A DNA stretch of 10,368 nt from Candidatus Coatesiibacteriota bacterium (GTDB lineage Bacteria > JAFGND01), in assembly GCA_016927185.1 (NCBI GenBank), contig JAFGND010000007.1, forward strand, positions 1-10,368, written 5' to 3'. A program made the translations under genes and the position numbers. The notes beneath the pieces were generated by a model. It was not told the origin of the DNA. It made no database searches and saw only the letters and a program-made list of their open reading frames with translations. Each line of letters starts with the position of its first letter. Positions within the stretch are counted from its first letter, which is position 1. Of the stretch, positions 1 through 7,079 are shown piece after piece.

Positions 1-2
1 GC

Positions 3-29
3 AAGGAGATATTAGAGAACTCTGTTTAA
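3..29 (+). CDS. Possible 3' end of an upstream gene (partial)
   Basis: Reading from base 3, the frame encodes K-E-I-L-E-N-S-V and stops at TAA 27-29, five bases before a strong terminator hairpin. Such spacing is typical of a gene's last codons. Another frame is also open to a TGA at 44-46, but that stop lies inside the hairpin loop, so this frame is preferred. Only eight residues are visible and no function can be assigned. Confidence 0.35.
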   Translation, partial: KEILENSV

Positions 30-33
30 ACAT

Positions 34-62
34 AGTGCAGGAATGATTTTCCTGCACTTTTT
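34..62 (+). terminator. Rho-independent terminator of the upstream gene
   Basis: A perfect 10-bp stem (AGTGCAGGAA at 34-43 with TTCCTGCACT at 49-58) has a 5-nt loop and runs into a T-rich tail at 58-62. It separates the preceding transcript from the dnaJ-like gene that starts at 103. Confidence 0.85.
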
Positions 63-102
63 ATGGCATGCAATTTGCTAATTTTCTATCAGGAGGAAAA
101 AC

Positions 103-1032
103 ATGGAAAAGAACTTCTATGAAGTTTTGGGCGTCAAACCTGACGTAAATGAAAAGGATCTGAAGAGAATTTACAGGGATCTTGCAAAAACATGCCATCC
201 TGACAGATGCAAAGGTAATAAAGAGATGGAAGAAAGATTCAAACTGATTTCAGAAGCTTATTCAGTGTTAAGCGACAAGGAGCAGAGAAAGCATTATGAT
301 GAATATCTGAAAATGAGGAGAATGGGATTCAATGGCGGCTTCCAGGAATACAAAACTTATCTTGAACAAGGTGGAAGACCATTCAATGGAAATGAATCAA
401 ATGCTTATTTTGGTGGAGGAAATCCTTTTTATGGTGCCAATAATTTCAGGTCTTCACAAGGACAGGGAAGCGTATTCAATATAGAAGATATATTAGGGGG
501 TGACATTTTTTCCAGTTTGCTGGGTGGAAAAGGACAAAAACGTCAGAAAAGAAACCAGATGGTCTTCAGAATGGACATACCTTTCTTGATTGCTGCAAAA
601 GGTGGAGATATAAATTTCAATCTTCCGGAACCATTCAACCAGGAAGTAAAACTGAAGGTTCCTGCTGGAATTCTTGATGGAACTAAAATCAGACTCAAGA
701 ACAAGGGACTTGAACAGGTTCAGATAGAATTCTATTCAACTCCCCATCCCATTTTTATAAGAGATGGATATGATATCAGAAGTTCTGTTTATATAGACCT
801 TTTCACTGCCTTACTTGGAGGCAAACAGAATGTCCAGACTATTTGGGGTAGTGCAAATCTAAACATACCAGAGGGAACTGAACCTGGAACTGTTCTCAGA
901 TTGAAGGGAATGGGAGTGAAACCTGTAAACAGACAGGCTGGAGATCATCTCGCAGAAATTAATGTAAGATTTCCCAAGAATCTTACTGAAAAGCAGAAAG
1001 AGATTCTGAGAAGCATTCAACAAGGTGGTTAA
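103..1032 (+). CDS. DnaJ/CbpA-type J-domain co-chaperone without zinc finger
   Basis: This 309-residue class II Hsp40 would stimulate DnaK ATPase activity and deliver unfolded substrates in the cytoplasm. The J domain fills residues 1-70 and has the diagnostic H-P-D triad at 32-34. A Gly/Phe/Asn-rich linker follows (about 73-145), including the I-E-D-I-L-G-G-D-I-F stretch typical of DnaJ linkers. Two beta-rich C-terminal substrate-binding domains occupy about 150-305. The four CxxCxGxG zinc repeats of true DnaJ are absent, so it is CbpA-like. The ATG at 103 follows AGGAGG (91-96) with a 6-nt spacer, which fixes the start. No grpE or dnaK is adjacent. The family call is firm. Which DnaK it serves, and whether it also binds DNA like E. 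coli CbpA, is not visible. Confidence 0.93.
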   Translation: MEKNFYEVLGVKPDVNEKDLKRIYRDLAKTCHPDRCKGNKEMEERFKLISEAYSVLSDKEQRKHYDEYLKMRRMGFNGGFQEYKTYLEQGGRPFNGNESNAYFGGGNPFYGANNFRSSQGQGSVFNIEDILGGDIFSSLLGGKGQKRQKRNQMVFRMDIPFLIAAKGGDINFNLPEPFNQEVKLKVPAGILDGTKIRLKNKGLEQVQIEFYSTPHPIFIRDGYDIRSSVYIDLFTALLGGKQNVQTIWGSANLNIPEGTEPGTVLRLKGMGVKPVNRQAGDHLAEINVRFPKNLTEKQKEILRSIQQGG

Positions 1033-1116
1033 AACTGAATTCCTTGAATGAAATAAGATTTTTCAGAAACATGTTTATCTTGACATTTAGGTCATCAAAA
1101 ACAGACGAGTTTACTT

Positions 1117-1281
1117 ATGAAAAAGTATTCAAGCCCTGTTATAATATCTGAGAATGTCATGGAGAAAGTGACTCTTGCCTGTGAAGACCACAGCTATTAT
1201 GTGAGGGCTACCTATCCTTGCTATGATCAGTTCATAGGCGTTGGGAAAGCCGATGCGAATTGCTATAAGCTAAACAGTTAG
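1117..1281 (+). CDS. Possible small protein, 54 residues, unknown function
   Basis: A short frame runs from ATG 1117 to TAG 1279-1281. Its N-terminal half is K-K-Y-S-S-P-V-I-I-S-E-N-V-M-E-K-V-T-L, followed by A-C-E-D and a Cys/Tyr/Gly-containing second half with cysteines at residues 22, 35 and 49. There is no signal peptide or membrane segment. The ribosome site is weak (only GACGAG-like bases 7-12 nt upstream). Its end overlaps the 3' end of the convergent kinase gene by 12 bp. A charged leader ending in L-A-C before a Cys-containing tail resembles precursors of modified peptides, but no modifying enzyme is nearby, so that is speculation. It could equally be a chance frame. Confidence 0.4.
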   Translation: MKKYSSPVIISENVMEKVTLACEDHSYYVRATYPCYDQFIGVGKADANCYKLNS

Positions 1282-2064
1282 TCCGATTTTTTCAAGGGAA
1301 TCCAGCACACTTTTCTTTACATTTTCCTCGCTGAAATCTTCAAGATGACCTGTTACTTTTGCTATCGGGATATTATTTTCCATAAGGAATTCCAGAGATT
1401 CAATTGTTTTTTCATAATATTCATTCAATCTTCTGCGAATTTTCTCTTCCATGTCATCTGCTCTCAGAACGACTTCAGCACCATCATTATAGCAGAATTT
1501 GCCATTCAGGGGAGGTTTGTAATCTATGTGATAAACAGTCTTGCATACTGGGCATATTCTCCTGCCAATTGTTCTCGAGATTATCCTCTCATCATCATTC
1601 TCCACAAGCAGAAGGAAACTAATGCTTGTCTTCATTTCACTGCAAAGATCAAGCAAGAACCTGCATTGAGATTTGGTTCTTGGATAACCATCAAGAACAA
1701 ACATGCATGCATTTCCCTGCAAGAAATAATGCTTGAATACTGAATTAGTAATGTCATCTGGAACAAAAAGCCCTTGATAGCTATACCATTTGCTTCTCAA
1801 TCCAAGCAGAAGTTCGTCCTTTTCAACTTCCTTGAAATCAGCTCCATGAAGTATTTTCATTGCTTCTTCATCATCAAGAATAGTTTTTTCAGCATATTCT
1901 GTTATATCCTTTTCTATTCCAAGTTCATTGAAAGCTTTTATGCATGATCTGAACAGGTCTCCAGTAGAGAGCTGTTTCAGATTAAACAGATCCTTCAGAA
2001 CGTCAATTCTTGGCTGCTTACCAGCACCTGATTTGCCCGTGACAATTACATTGCAAATATCCAT
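1270..2064 (-). CDS. Adenylate kinase-like nucleoside monophosphate kinase with zinc-type lid
   Basis: The 264-residue protein should transfer phosphate from ATP to a nucleoside monophosphate, most likely AMP. The P-loop G-K-S-G-A-G-K is at residues 10-16. The NMP-binding signature L-S-T-G-D-L-F-R is at 32-39 and D-G-Y-P-R-T at 125-130. The lid carries C171-x-x-C174 and C191-x-x-D194, a Cys3-Asp metal site common in zinc-lid adenylate kinases. R-R-R-L and the tail helix follow. Oddities are Q17 after the P-loop, where adenylate kinases normally have G-T, and a length about 45 residues above the usual 215, mostly in an insert between the NMP-binding region and D-G-Y-P-R-T. The frame is open to 2169, but ATG 2064 has AAGGTG just upstream, so the shorter start is chosen. 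It does not look like the housekeeping adk of a ribosomal-protein operon and stands alone on the minus strand. Confidence 0.85.
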   Translation of the reverse strand: MDICNVIVTGKSGAGKQPRIDVLKDLFNLKQLSTGDLFRSCIKAFNELGIEKDITEYAEKTILDDEEAMKILHGADFKEVEKDELLLGLRSKWYSYQGLFVPDDITNSVFKHYFLQGNACMFVLDGYPRTKSQCRFLLDLCSEMKTSISFLLLVENDDERIISRTIGRRICPVCKTVYHIDYKPPLNGKFCYNDGAEVVLRADDMEEKIRRRLNEYYEKTIESLEFLMENNIPIAKVTGHLEDFSEENVKKSVLDSLEKIGLTV

Positions 2065-2138
2065 ATTCACCTTCTTTTGTTCTTGTTTATCTCGAATTTT
2101 CATAGAAATTTGGCAATATCTTTTTGCACTAAAGAGTA

Positions 2139-2166
2139 TTGACTTAGTTTTGCTTATATGAATATT
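2139..2166 (+). promoter_or_regulatory. Candidate sigma-70 promoter for the 2178-5498 operon
   Basis: TTGACT (2139-2144) and AATATT (2161-2166) are separated by 16 nt in the divergent gap between the kinase and the membrane-protein operon. The predicted start would be only a few bases before ATG 2178, leaving almost no leader. That fits the absence of a Shine-Dalgarno there. The call rests on two imperfect hexamers in AT-rich DNA. Confidence 0.35.
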
Positions 2167-2177
2167 CAAGCAAGAAT

Positions 2178-2708
2178 ATGATAGAAAACTTTATGAAAGG
2201 GATTTTCATTCTGGCAGGTTTTGCCTTGTTTTTCTCTGGATGGAGGCTGTATCCTTTCCTTATATATGGAATAAGCATATATACATTATGGTCATTGCTT
2301 GGCAAGTTTTCTTTTCTAAATATATCAACATGGTTAAAGGTTTTGATATCCTTTATAGGTGGATCAATTTTGTCTTTGATGCTTGCTTTTTTCAACAAGA
2401 TAGCATCATTCACTATTGGTTTTCTGACTGGTTTTATATTGTTTCCATCTTTGAATTTGATTCAACCTGAAACATTTTTTTTCTGGATTATCAGAATAAT
2501 ACTATCAATAATATTGGGGATATTGTTACTCAGGAATTTAAAGTACTTCGTAATGGGCTTGACAGGTTTTTGGGGCAGTTATTTATTGCTCTCACCATTT
2601 GGATATGAGAAACATTCATATATTCTCTTTATTTTATCAGCAATCAGCTTCATTTTTCAGTTTACCTGGAAGCGAATCAGGGATAGGAAAAAGAAAATTG
2701 CTGAATAG
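2178..2708 (+). CDS. Multi-pass membrane protein of unknown function
   Basis: The 176-residue protein is almost entirely hydrophobic, with about six predicted membrane segments. A glycine-rich opening (about residues 7-42) contains F-F-S-G-W-R-L-Y-P-F. The tail K-R-I-R-D-R-K-K-K is strongly basic and so probably cytoplasmic. The pattern of glycine-containing helices around G-W-R-x-Y-P recalls the DUF4203/TMEM198-like family, but that is a resemblance only. ATG 2178 lacks a clear ribosome site. A second ATG five codons on is an alternative. It is the first gene of an operon with a ligase-like polysaccharide gene whose best start (2698) overlaps its last codons, so a role in envelope glycan assembly or export is inferred from context. 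Confidence 0.75.
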   Translation: MIENFMKGIFILAGFALFFSGWRLYPFLIYGISIYTLWSLLGKFSFLNISTWLKVLISFIGGSILSLMLAFFNKIASFTIGFLTGFILFPSLNLIQPETFFFWIIRIILSIILGILLLRNLKYFVMGLTGFWGSYLLLSPFGYEKHSYILFILSAISFIFQFTWKRIRDRKKKIAE

Positions 2709-3999
2709 GATTTTATGCATATTTTCTGCAATACTGACAGGGATAATCACCTTCCTTTATCCTTATCATATCTCTTTGGTATTGCTGGCAATCCTGTGCA
2801 TCTATCTCTTATATCATAAACCTGTCTATTTCCTTTATCTATCTTTCATATTGTTTCCTCTTGAGGAAGTAAAATATGGAGGTTTCAGTTTTTCAAAATA
2901 TGGTGGGGTTCTTTTTCTGACTGCATACATTATATTCAAGATAAGAAGCAGGGAAAGATTCCTTGAAATACCATCTTCAATAATTTTGACACTATCACTT
3001 TTCATTGCATTCACAATGTTCTCTCTTCAATTAAGTTACAATCTTGACTATTCTGCCATAGGCTTCATAAGACTTCTTATAATGGCAGGTTTTGCAATTG
3101 CAACAGCTGATATATTATCTCGAACAAGGGACTTCAAGGGAGTTGCCCTGTCATGGTTTATTCCAGCTATATTCTGGGCTGCATTGGGAGTATTCCAGTC
3201 AAAAACCGGAAATACCATTGCAAGTCTGGGATTTGATCCAAACTGGGAAACTTTTATTGAGATAGAAGATAGCTTGAGGGCATCAGGTCCTTTCAGCCAT
3301 CCTAATTATTTTGCATTATATCTTCTGGTTGCATTTGCATCAGGCATTTATTTATCAGTTTTTTTGAAAACCAAACTTAAGTATATAATTCTTCTTGGTT
3401 TAATAGTGATTCTTGCTGGTATATATTACAGTATGGCAAGAAGTGTTTTCTATGGAATGGCAGTTTTCCTTGTCCTCTGGCTATATAGAAAAATCTGGCC
3501 TTTGCTTCTTATCGGAGTTATAATAGGATATACAATAATCATGACTTTGGATATTGATGAAGCCTACAGTGGAGAAAAACCCAGAGGATATTCAAGAGTT
3601 TCAAGAAAAGCAGCATTGATTTCAGGTTTCAATATGATAAAGTCCAATCCAATAAGAGGAGTTGGCTGGCTTTCATTCAAGGATTATTATCTCAAATATT
3701 CATCAGCCAAGTCTAGATTACTCCGCTGGGGAACGATAATGGGACATAACATGTTTCTTGAAACAGCTTCTGAAAGCGGAATTCCTGCATTATTGTCACT
3801 AATAGTCTTGTTAGGGCTTATTTTCCATTATTCAGGAAAAGCGTCTTTTGAAAACTGGTTATGGGCATCATTATTAGCAGGGATACTCGTTTTCGGGCTT
3901 TTCAATCCTCTCATTCTGAAGAAAACCTTCTGGATACCGATGGCACTTGCAATAAGATCAGGATTAAAAAAGGAGAACAATACTTATGCTTTTTGTTGA
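2698..3999 (+). CDS. O-antigen ligase / polymerase-like membrane protein (Wzy_C / WaaL family)
   Basis: This polytopic inner-membrane protein (about 433 residues, 10-12 predicted helices) belongs by pattern to the O-antigen ligase/polymerase superfamily. Those enzymes move undecaprenyl-linked glycans onto lipid A core, onto each other or onto protein. The signature loops are visible: G-P-F-S-H-P-N-Y (H201), M-A-R-S-V-F before a helix, and the large periplasmic loop I-K-S-N-P-I-R-G-V-G ending in G-H-N-M-F-L-E-T (H350), the residue class essential in WaaL. The frame is open from ATG 2599, but that would overlap the preceding gene by 110 bp with a poor fit. TTG 2698, preceded by AGGAAA, gives a clean hydrophobic N terminus and an 11-bp overlap. 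It ends in TGA at 3997-3999. Ligase and polymerase cannot be told apart by sequence alone. Confidence 0.85.
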   Translation: MLNRILCIFSAILTGIITFLYPYHISLVLLAILCIYLLYHKPVYFLYLSFILFPLEEVKYGGFSFSKYGGVLFLTAYIIFKIRSRERFLEIPSSIILTLSLFIAFTMFSLQLSYNLDYSAIGFIRLLIMAGFAIATADILSRTRDFKGVALSWFIPAIFWAALGVFQSKTGNTIASLGFDPNWETFIEIEDSLRASGPFSHPNYFALYLLVAFASGIYLSVFLKTKLKYIILLGLIVILAGIYYSMARSVFYGMAVFLVLWLYRKIWPLLLIGVIIGYTIIMTLDIDEAYSGEKPRGYSRVSRKAALISGFNMIKSNPIRGVGWLSFKDYYLKYSSAKSRLLRWGTIMGHNMFLETASESGIPALLSLIVLLGLIFHYSGKASFENWLWASLLAGILVFGLFNPLILKKTFWIPMALAIRSGLKKENNTYAFC

Positions 4000-4891
4000 A
4001 AAGGAAACCTTCAAGAATTTCGCTGTCCCTGATGAATATTTCTCATTACTTCTGGAGGATTGTGAGAATTATCTAATCAAGGAGTTCCCATTCAAGATTT
4101 GTGATATTGAAGTCAATCTCCTGTCCATATGGGGAACTGAATCGCATAAGTTACTGAAGGATACGTATTCATCATACTGCATGAAACAGAAATCTCCTGC
4201 CTGTTTTCCTTTATATATTCATATAGACAGGGAGTTAAAAATAAAGCATGAGGATTTCCAGAGCATTTGTGAATTCTCAGATGAAAGTGTTTTCTATTAT
4301 GTCAGATGGGATTTCATATTAAAGCTTGATCTGAAGGAGGAAATTGGTCAGCTTGTTATTTGCCAGCAGAATCTTGAAGAAAAGGGTGAAGCTGATAATC
4401 TAGCAGTATTCAATGAGATAATAGACAAAATAATGCATCTTCTTTACAGCCTGATAATAATCAAGAATAAAGGTTTCTTGATAAAAGGTTGTGGGCTTGT
4501 TCACGCTAATCAGGGAATTCTGGTATTGAATGCAGACAAGAATCTATCGAAGAACTTTGCTCAGCATGAAAACATTATGCTGTTTTCAAAAAACCTGCTT
4601 GGTGTCAGATTGATAGAAGATTCTCATTATCTTTTCAGCACTCCCTTCGGTCTCATGTCAGCTAGTGATACTCATTCATACAGTAAATTACCATTGACCT
4701 ATATTTATTACAACAAGCCGGATAATGCGGAAGATGATTTGCCTCCATTCGAAAGGCTTTTGAAGAATGTATATTTCATTTCCCAGTCAAGGTCTTTCAA
4801 GGAGATGGTTTTGGAGAATGTAATCAGCTGCTGCAATGAAGTTACTTTTACGGACAATCTCTCTGAAACTCCCTTGATAGATTTATTTTAA
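3986..4891 (+). CDS. HPr-kinase-like fold protein with degraded P-loop
   Basis: The 301-residue soluble protein is weakly conserved. Its C-terminal third follows the plan of HprK/PEP-carboxykinase-like proteins found in surface-glycan and peptide-modification clusters. That plan is a hydrophobic helix, then G-x-G-L-V-H-A (H173), a strand (G-I-L-V-L), a loop where the P-loop should be, then a strand leading to S-T-P-F-G-L and a P-L-T-Y-I-Y-Y strand. Where relatives carry G-x-S-G-x-G-K-S-T, this protein has N-A-D-K-N-L-S-K (182-189), so ATP binding is doubtful. AGGAG (3971-3975) lies 10 nt before ATG 3986. The start overlaps the ligase gene by 14 bp, implying coupling. A structural or regulatory pseudokinase role in glycan assembly is an inference. 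The fold assignment is moderate. Confidence 0.6.
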   Translation: MLFVEKETFKNFAVPDEYFSLLLEDCENYLIKEFPFKICDIEVNLLSIWGTESHKLLKDTYSSYCMKQKSPACFPLYIHIDRELKIKHEDFQSICEFSDESVFYYVRWDFILKLDLKEEIGQLVICQQNLEEKGEADNLAVFNEIIDKIMHLLYSLIIIKNKGFLIKGCGLVHANQGILVLNADKNLSKNFAQHENIMLFSKNLLGVRLIEDSHYLFSTPFGLMSASDTHSYSKLPLTYIYYNKPDNAEDDLPPFERLLKNVYFISQSRSFKEMVLENVISCCNEVTFTDNLSETPLIDLF

Positions 4892-4892
4892 A

Positions 4893-5498
4893 ATGAAGTT
4901 CATTGTAAACCTGGGAGATTTCCTTTTCAAGTATAGAAGCTATACTCCGATCATTCCCTTGATAATAATGCTTGCCTTCTGTAAATATAATGTTTCAGCA
5001 TTCATTATCGGAATATTTGTCTCTCTGGCAGGGCAAATACTGAGATTATGGGCATTAAGTTATGCAGGTGGTGCAACAAGAACTGTTTCAATGGGAGCAC
5101 CAGAGCTTATTACAGGAGGACCTTTTGGGCATGTCAGAAATCCCCTTTATCAAGGAAATCTTCTCCTGACGACAGGCATACTTATATCTTCCAATACTCT
5201 TTTCCCTTATTATCTGATAGCAGGAATTTTTCTTTTTTTTATACAGTATATGTCAATAATCCTGAAGGAGGAATCCTTTCTTGCAAGCCAGTTCAAGGAG
5301 GAATTTGTTACCTATTCAAAGGCAGTACCAAGATGGGGCTGGAATTTCAGGAATTTCAATATTTCAAAAAAACCAATAATAAAAGGTGTTTTTGAACTTA
5401 CAAAAATTGAAAGAAGAAGCCTTCAGTCATTGATTATTGTTTATCTGCTTTTTGCTATTATCTTCTTCATGCAGGGCAAGGATTATTGGTGGAGATGA
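4893..5498 (+). CDS. Membrane methyltransferase of the ICMT/PEMT type
   Basis: The 201-residue integral membrane protein has about five hydrophobic segments and the hallmark of isoprenylcysteine carboxyl methyltransferase-like and phospholipid methyltransferase proteins. G-G-P-F-G-H-V-R-N-P-L-Y is at 75-86. A second helical pair is followed by K-E-E (125-127), then F-x-x-Y-x-x-A-V-P-R-W. In the family these residues bind S-adenosylmethionine at the membrane face. Bacterial substrates are mostly unknown; isoprenylated cysteine is not expected here. The ATG lies one base after the previous stop with no ribosome site of its own, so it is probably translated by coupling. Its last 32 bp overlap the 3' end of the convergent glycosyltransferase gene. 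Context suggests methylation of a lipid or glycan carrier, but that is inferred. Confidence 0.8.
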   Translation: MKFIVNLGDFLFKYRSYTPIIPLIIMLAFCKYNVSAFIIGIFVSLAGQILRLWALSYAGGATRTVSMGAPELITGGPFGHVRNPLYQGNLLLTTGILISSNTLFPYYLIAGIFLFFIQYMSIILKEESFLASQFKEEFVTYSKAVPRWGWNFRNFNISKKPIIKGVFELTKIERRSLQSLIIVYLLFAIIFFMQGKDYWWR

Positions 5499-6528
5499 AA
5501 TCCAGGAAAGAAAATACTTCCTTTTCCACCTTTTCATAACCAAGCTTTCTAATGTTGCCCTCTGGAGATTCTATTGCGAAGCTTTTTCCTGAAGGAGGTA
5601 GCCATTCATCAGGACTTACATCACCATACAATGTCAAGGTAGGCTTTCCTAAAGCAGAAGCAATATGATATGTTGCAGTATCTGTTCCAATCAAGCAACT
5701 TGAATTAAAAAGTATTCCCATCAATTCCCTTATATTTGTCTTTGGAATGAAATTACCCCTGCCATGAAGATGTGTTTGCAGGCGATCTCTCAAGGCTTCC
5801 TCTTTAGGTCCCCATACTATCAGGGGCTTATTCCCTGTCTTCATTTCAATGGAAATTATCAATCTTGCAAATAATGAAATAGCCCATCTTCTCCGTATAT
5901 CCCTGTGAAGAGGATGTATGGCAACAGGGTTTTCACAATCAGCAACTTCTTTTATTATACTTGCTCCTTTTTTCTTCTCTTCATCAGATATTTCCAGAAG
6001 AGGTAACCAGACTGGAGTTTCAAGATTGAATGCCTTCAAGACAGAAGAATATTTTTCCCATTGCTGACCCTTTTCAATTGCCTCTGTTTTTATGTTATAC
6101 AAGAAGCTTGTTCTGGAGCCTCTTATCAATGGATGATCTGCCCCAATTGTAACCTTGCATAATAAACAGGCAAGAATATCGCTAGTGAGAGAATGAGAAA
6201 CTGTATTCATAACTATCCCAACATCAAAGCGCTTCCTGAAAAGAAAACTGTTACTGCCCCATTTGCATGGGTGGGTATGAAAGGCTAATACTTCCTTGAA
6301 AAGCGGATTTTCATGCATGATATCTTTTGTATATGGTCTGGCAAGCAAATAGAACTCTGCATCAGGAAAATTGTCATTAAGTGATTTAATTGTCGGTAAT
6401 ATCTGTATCAGATCTCCTATCTGATCATGCTGCTTTATTATAAGTATTTTCCTGACATCTTTTAATTGTTTTGATTTCTGACTGAGAAGATACTCAAGTA
6501 CTTTAACTAATATCTCTTTAGAGTTCAT
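5467..6528 (-). CDS. Glycosyltransferase family 9 (heptosyltransferase-like)
   Basis: The 353-residue GT-B protein resembles lipopolysaccharide heptosyltransferases, which add heptose from ADP-heptose to the inner core at the cytoplasmic membrane face. The N-terminal domain carries I-G-D-L-I-Q-I-L-P-T-I-K (37-48), the acceptor-side signature. The C-terminal domain has I-H-P-L (204-207), W-G-P-K-E-E near 239-244, and the donor-site G-T-D-T-x-x-x-H (281-288), with A-L-G-K-P-T-L-T-L-Y-G ending at 302. ATG 6528 overlaps the queH-like stop as ATGA, so the gene is translationally coupled and last in a four-gene operon. Which sugar it transfers is unknown. Its stop is TGA. Confidence 0.88.
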   Translation of the reverse strand: MNSKEILVKVLEYLLSQKSKQLKDVRKILIIKQHDQIGDLIQILPTIKSLNDNFPDAEFYLLARPYTKDIMHENPLFKEVLAFHTHPCKWGSNSFLFRKRFDVGIVMNTVSHSLTSDILACLLCKVTIGADHPLIRGSRTSFLYNIKTEAIEKGQQWEKYSSVLKAFNLETPVWLPLLEISDEEKKKGASIIKEVADCENPVAIHPLHRDIRRRWAISLFARLIISIEMKTGNKPLIVWGPKEEALRDRLQTHLHGRGNFIPKTNIRELMGILFNSSCLIGTDTATYHIASALGKPTLTLYGDVSPDEWLPPSGKSFAIESPEGNIRKLGYEKVEKEVFSFLDFISTNNPCPA

Positions 6529-7079
6529 TTAGCGAGTTTGTTCTTGAATCTTTCAAACTCGCTGTATATGCAACCACAATAATTCTGCCTGTAAAGATCC
6601 ATTCTCTTGCTTTCCTCAATGCCCCATTTCCAGTATTCCCTCCAGTCTTCATAATGGAAACTTATTTCAAGTTCATCAGAAATTCGCTCTGCAATAGATT
6701 TTATCAGGTCGTGTTTCTGGTACTTGCTGTAGAGGAGGGTTGTTGAGAAAGAGCTGAAGCCCTTATTTTTAGCAGTCAATGCAGTATATCTTATACGAAC
6801 AGAATAGCAATATGAACATCTTTGTTCAACATCCGAGACAGTGTTTCTCAGGAAATCAAGATAATCATGACTGCTTTCTTCACAAACATGGAAATCAAGA
6901 ATTCGAGAAGCTTCTCTTAAAGTATTACGCCGCTTCAGGAATTCCATCAATGGATGTATATTTGGATTGAAAAAAAATCCTGTTACATTAATTTCCTTAG
7001 CCCTCAGGTCACTCAATGGACCTAGCAGGCATGGGGCACAACAAACATGCAAGAAAACTTCTTTTTTCTTGTCACTCAT
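6525..7079 (-). CDS. queH: Epoxyqueuosine reductase QueH
   Basis: The 184-residue protein matches the QueH (DUF208) family, which reduces epoxyqueuosine to queuosine in the wobble position of tRNAs with GUN anticodons. It is the non-homologous replacement for QueG. Diagnostic cysteines are present in order: H-V-C13-C14-A-P-C17 at the N terminus, R-C88-S-Y-C91-Y in the middle and Y-C168-G-C170 near the end. In the family the CC pair plus the central CxxC hold an iron-sulfur cluster, with a further redox cysteine pair. F-F-F-N-P-N-I-H-P and the S-T-T-L-L-Y-S-K-Y-Q stretch are also family traits. Length is normal. The gene overlaps the upstream phosphoribosyltransferase by 8 bp and the downstream glycosyltransferase by 4 bp. 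Confidence 0.93.
   Translation of the reverse strand: MSDKKKEVFLHVCCAPCLLGPLSDLRAKEINVTGFFFNPNIHPLMEFLKRRNTLREASRILDFHVCEESSHDYLDFLRNTVSDVEQRCSYCYSVRIRYTALTAKNKGFSSFSTTLLYSKYQKHDLIKSIAERISDELEISFHYEDWREYWKWGIEESKRMDLYRQNYCGCIYSEFERFKNKLAK

Noticed and set aside
1079-1084. TTGACA before the 54-residue small ORF as a promoter
   Set aside because: No acceptable -10 hexamer lies 15-19 nt downstream.
1345-1743. A 132-residue plus-strand frame opposite the kinase gene
   Set aside because: It is antisense to a well-supported conserved kinase, lacks a ribosome site and has no recognisable motifs.
2065-2169. Upstream extension of the kinase to 2169 on the minus strand
   Set aside because: The extra 35 residues precede the normal P-loop start and reach into the promoter of the divergent operon. 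ATG 2064 has a good AAGGTG ribosome site.
2599-2697. N-terminal extension of the ligase-like protein to ATG 2599
   Set aside because: It would overlap the preceding gene by 110 bp and adds a non-hydrophobic extension unlike the family. TTG 2698 with an AGGAAA-type site fits operon spacing better, though this remains a choice.
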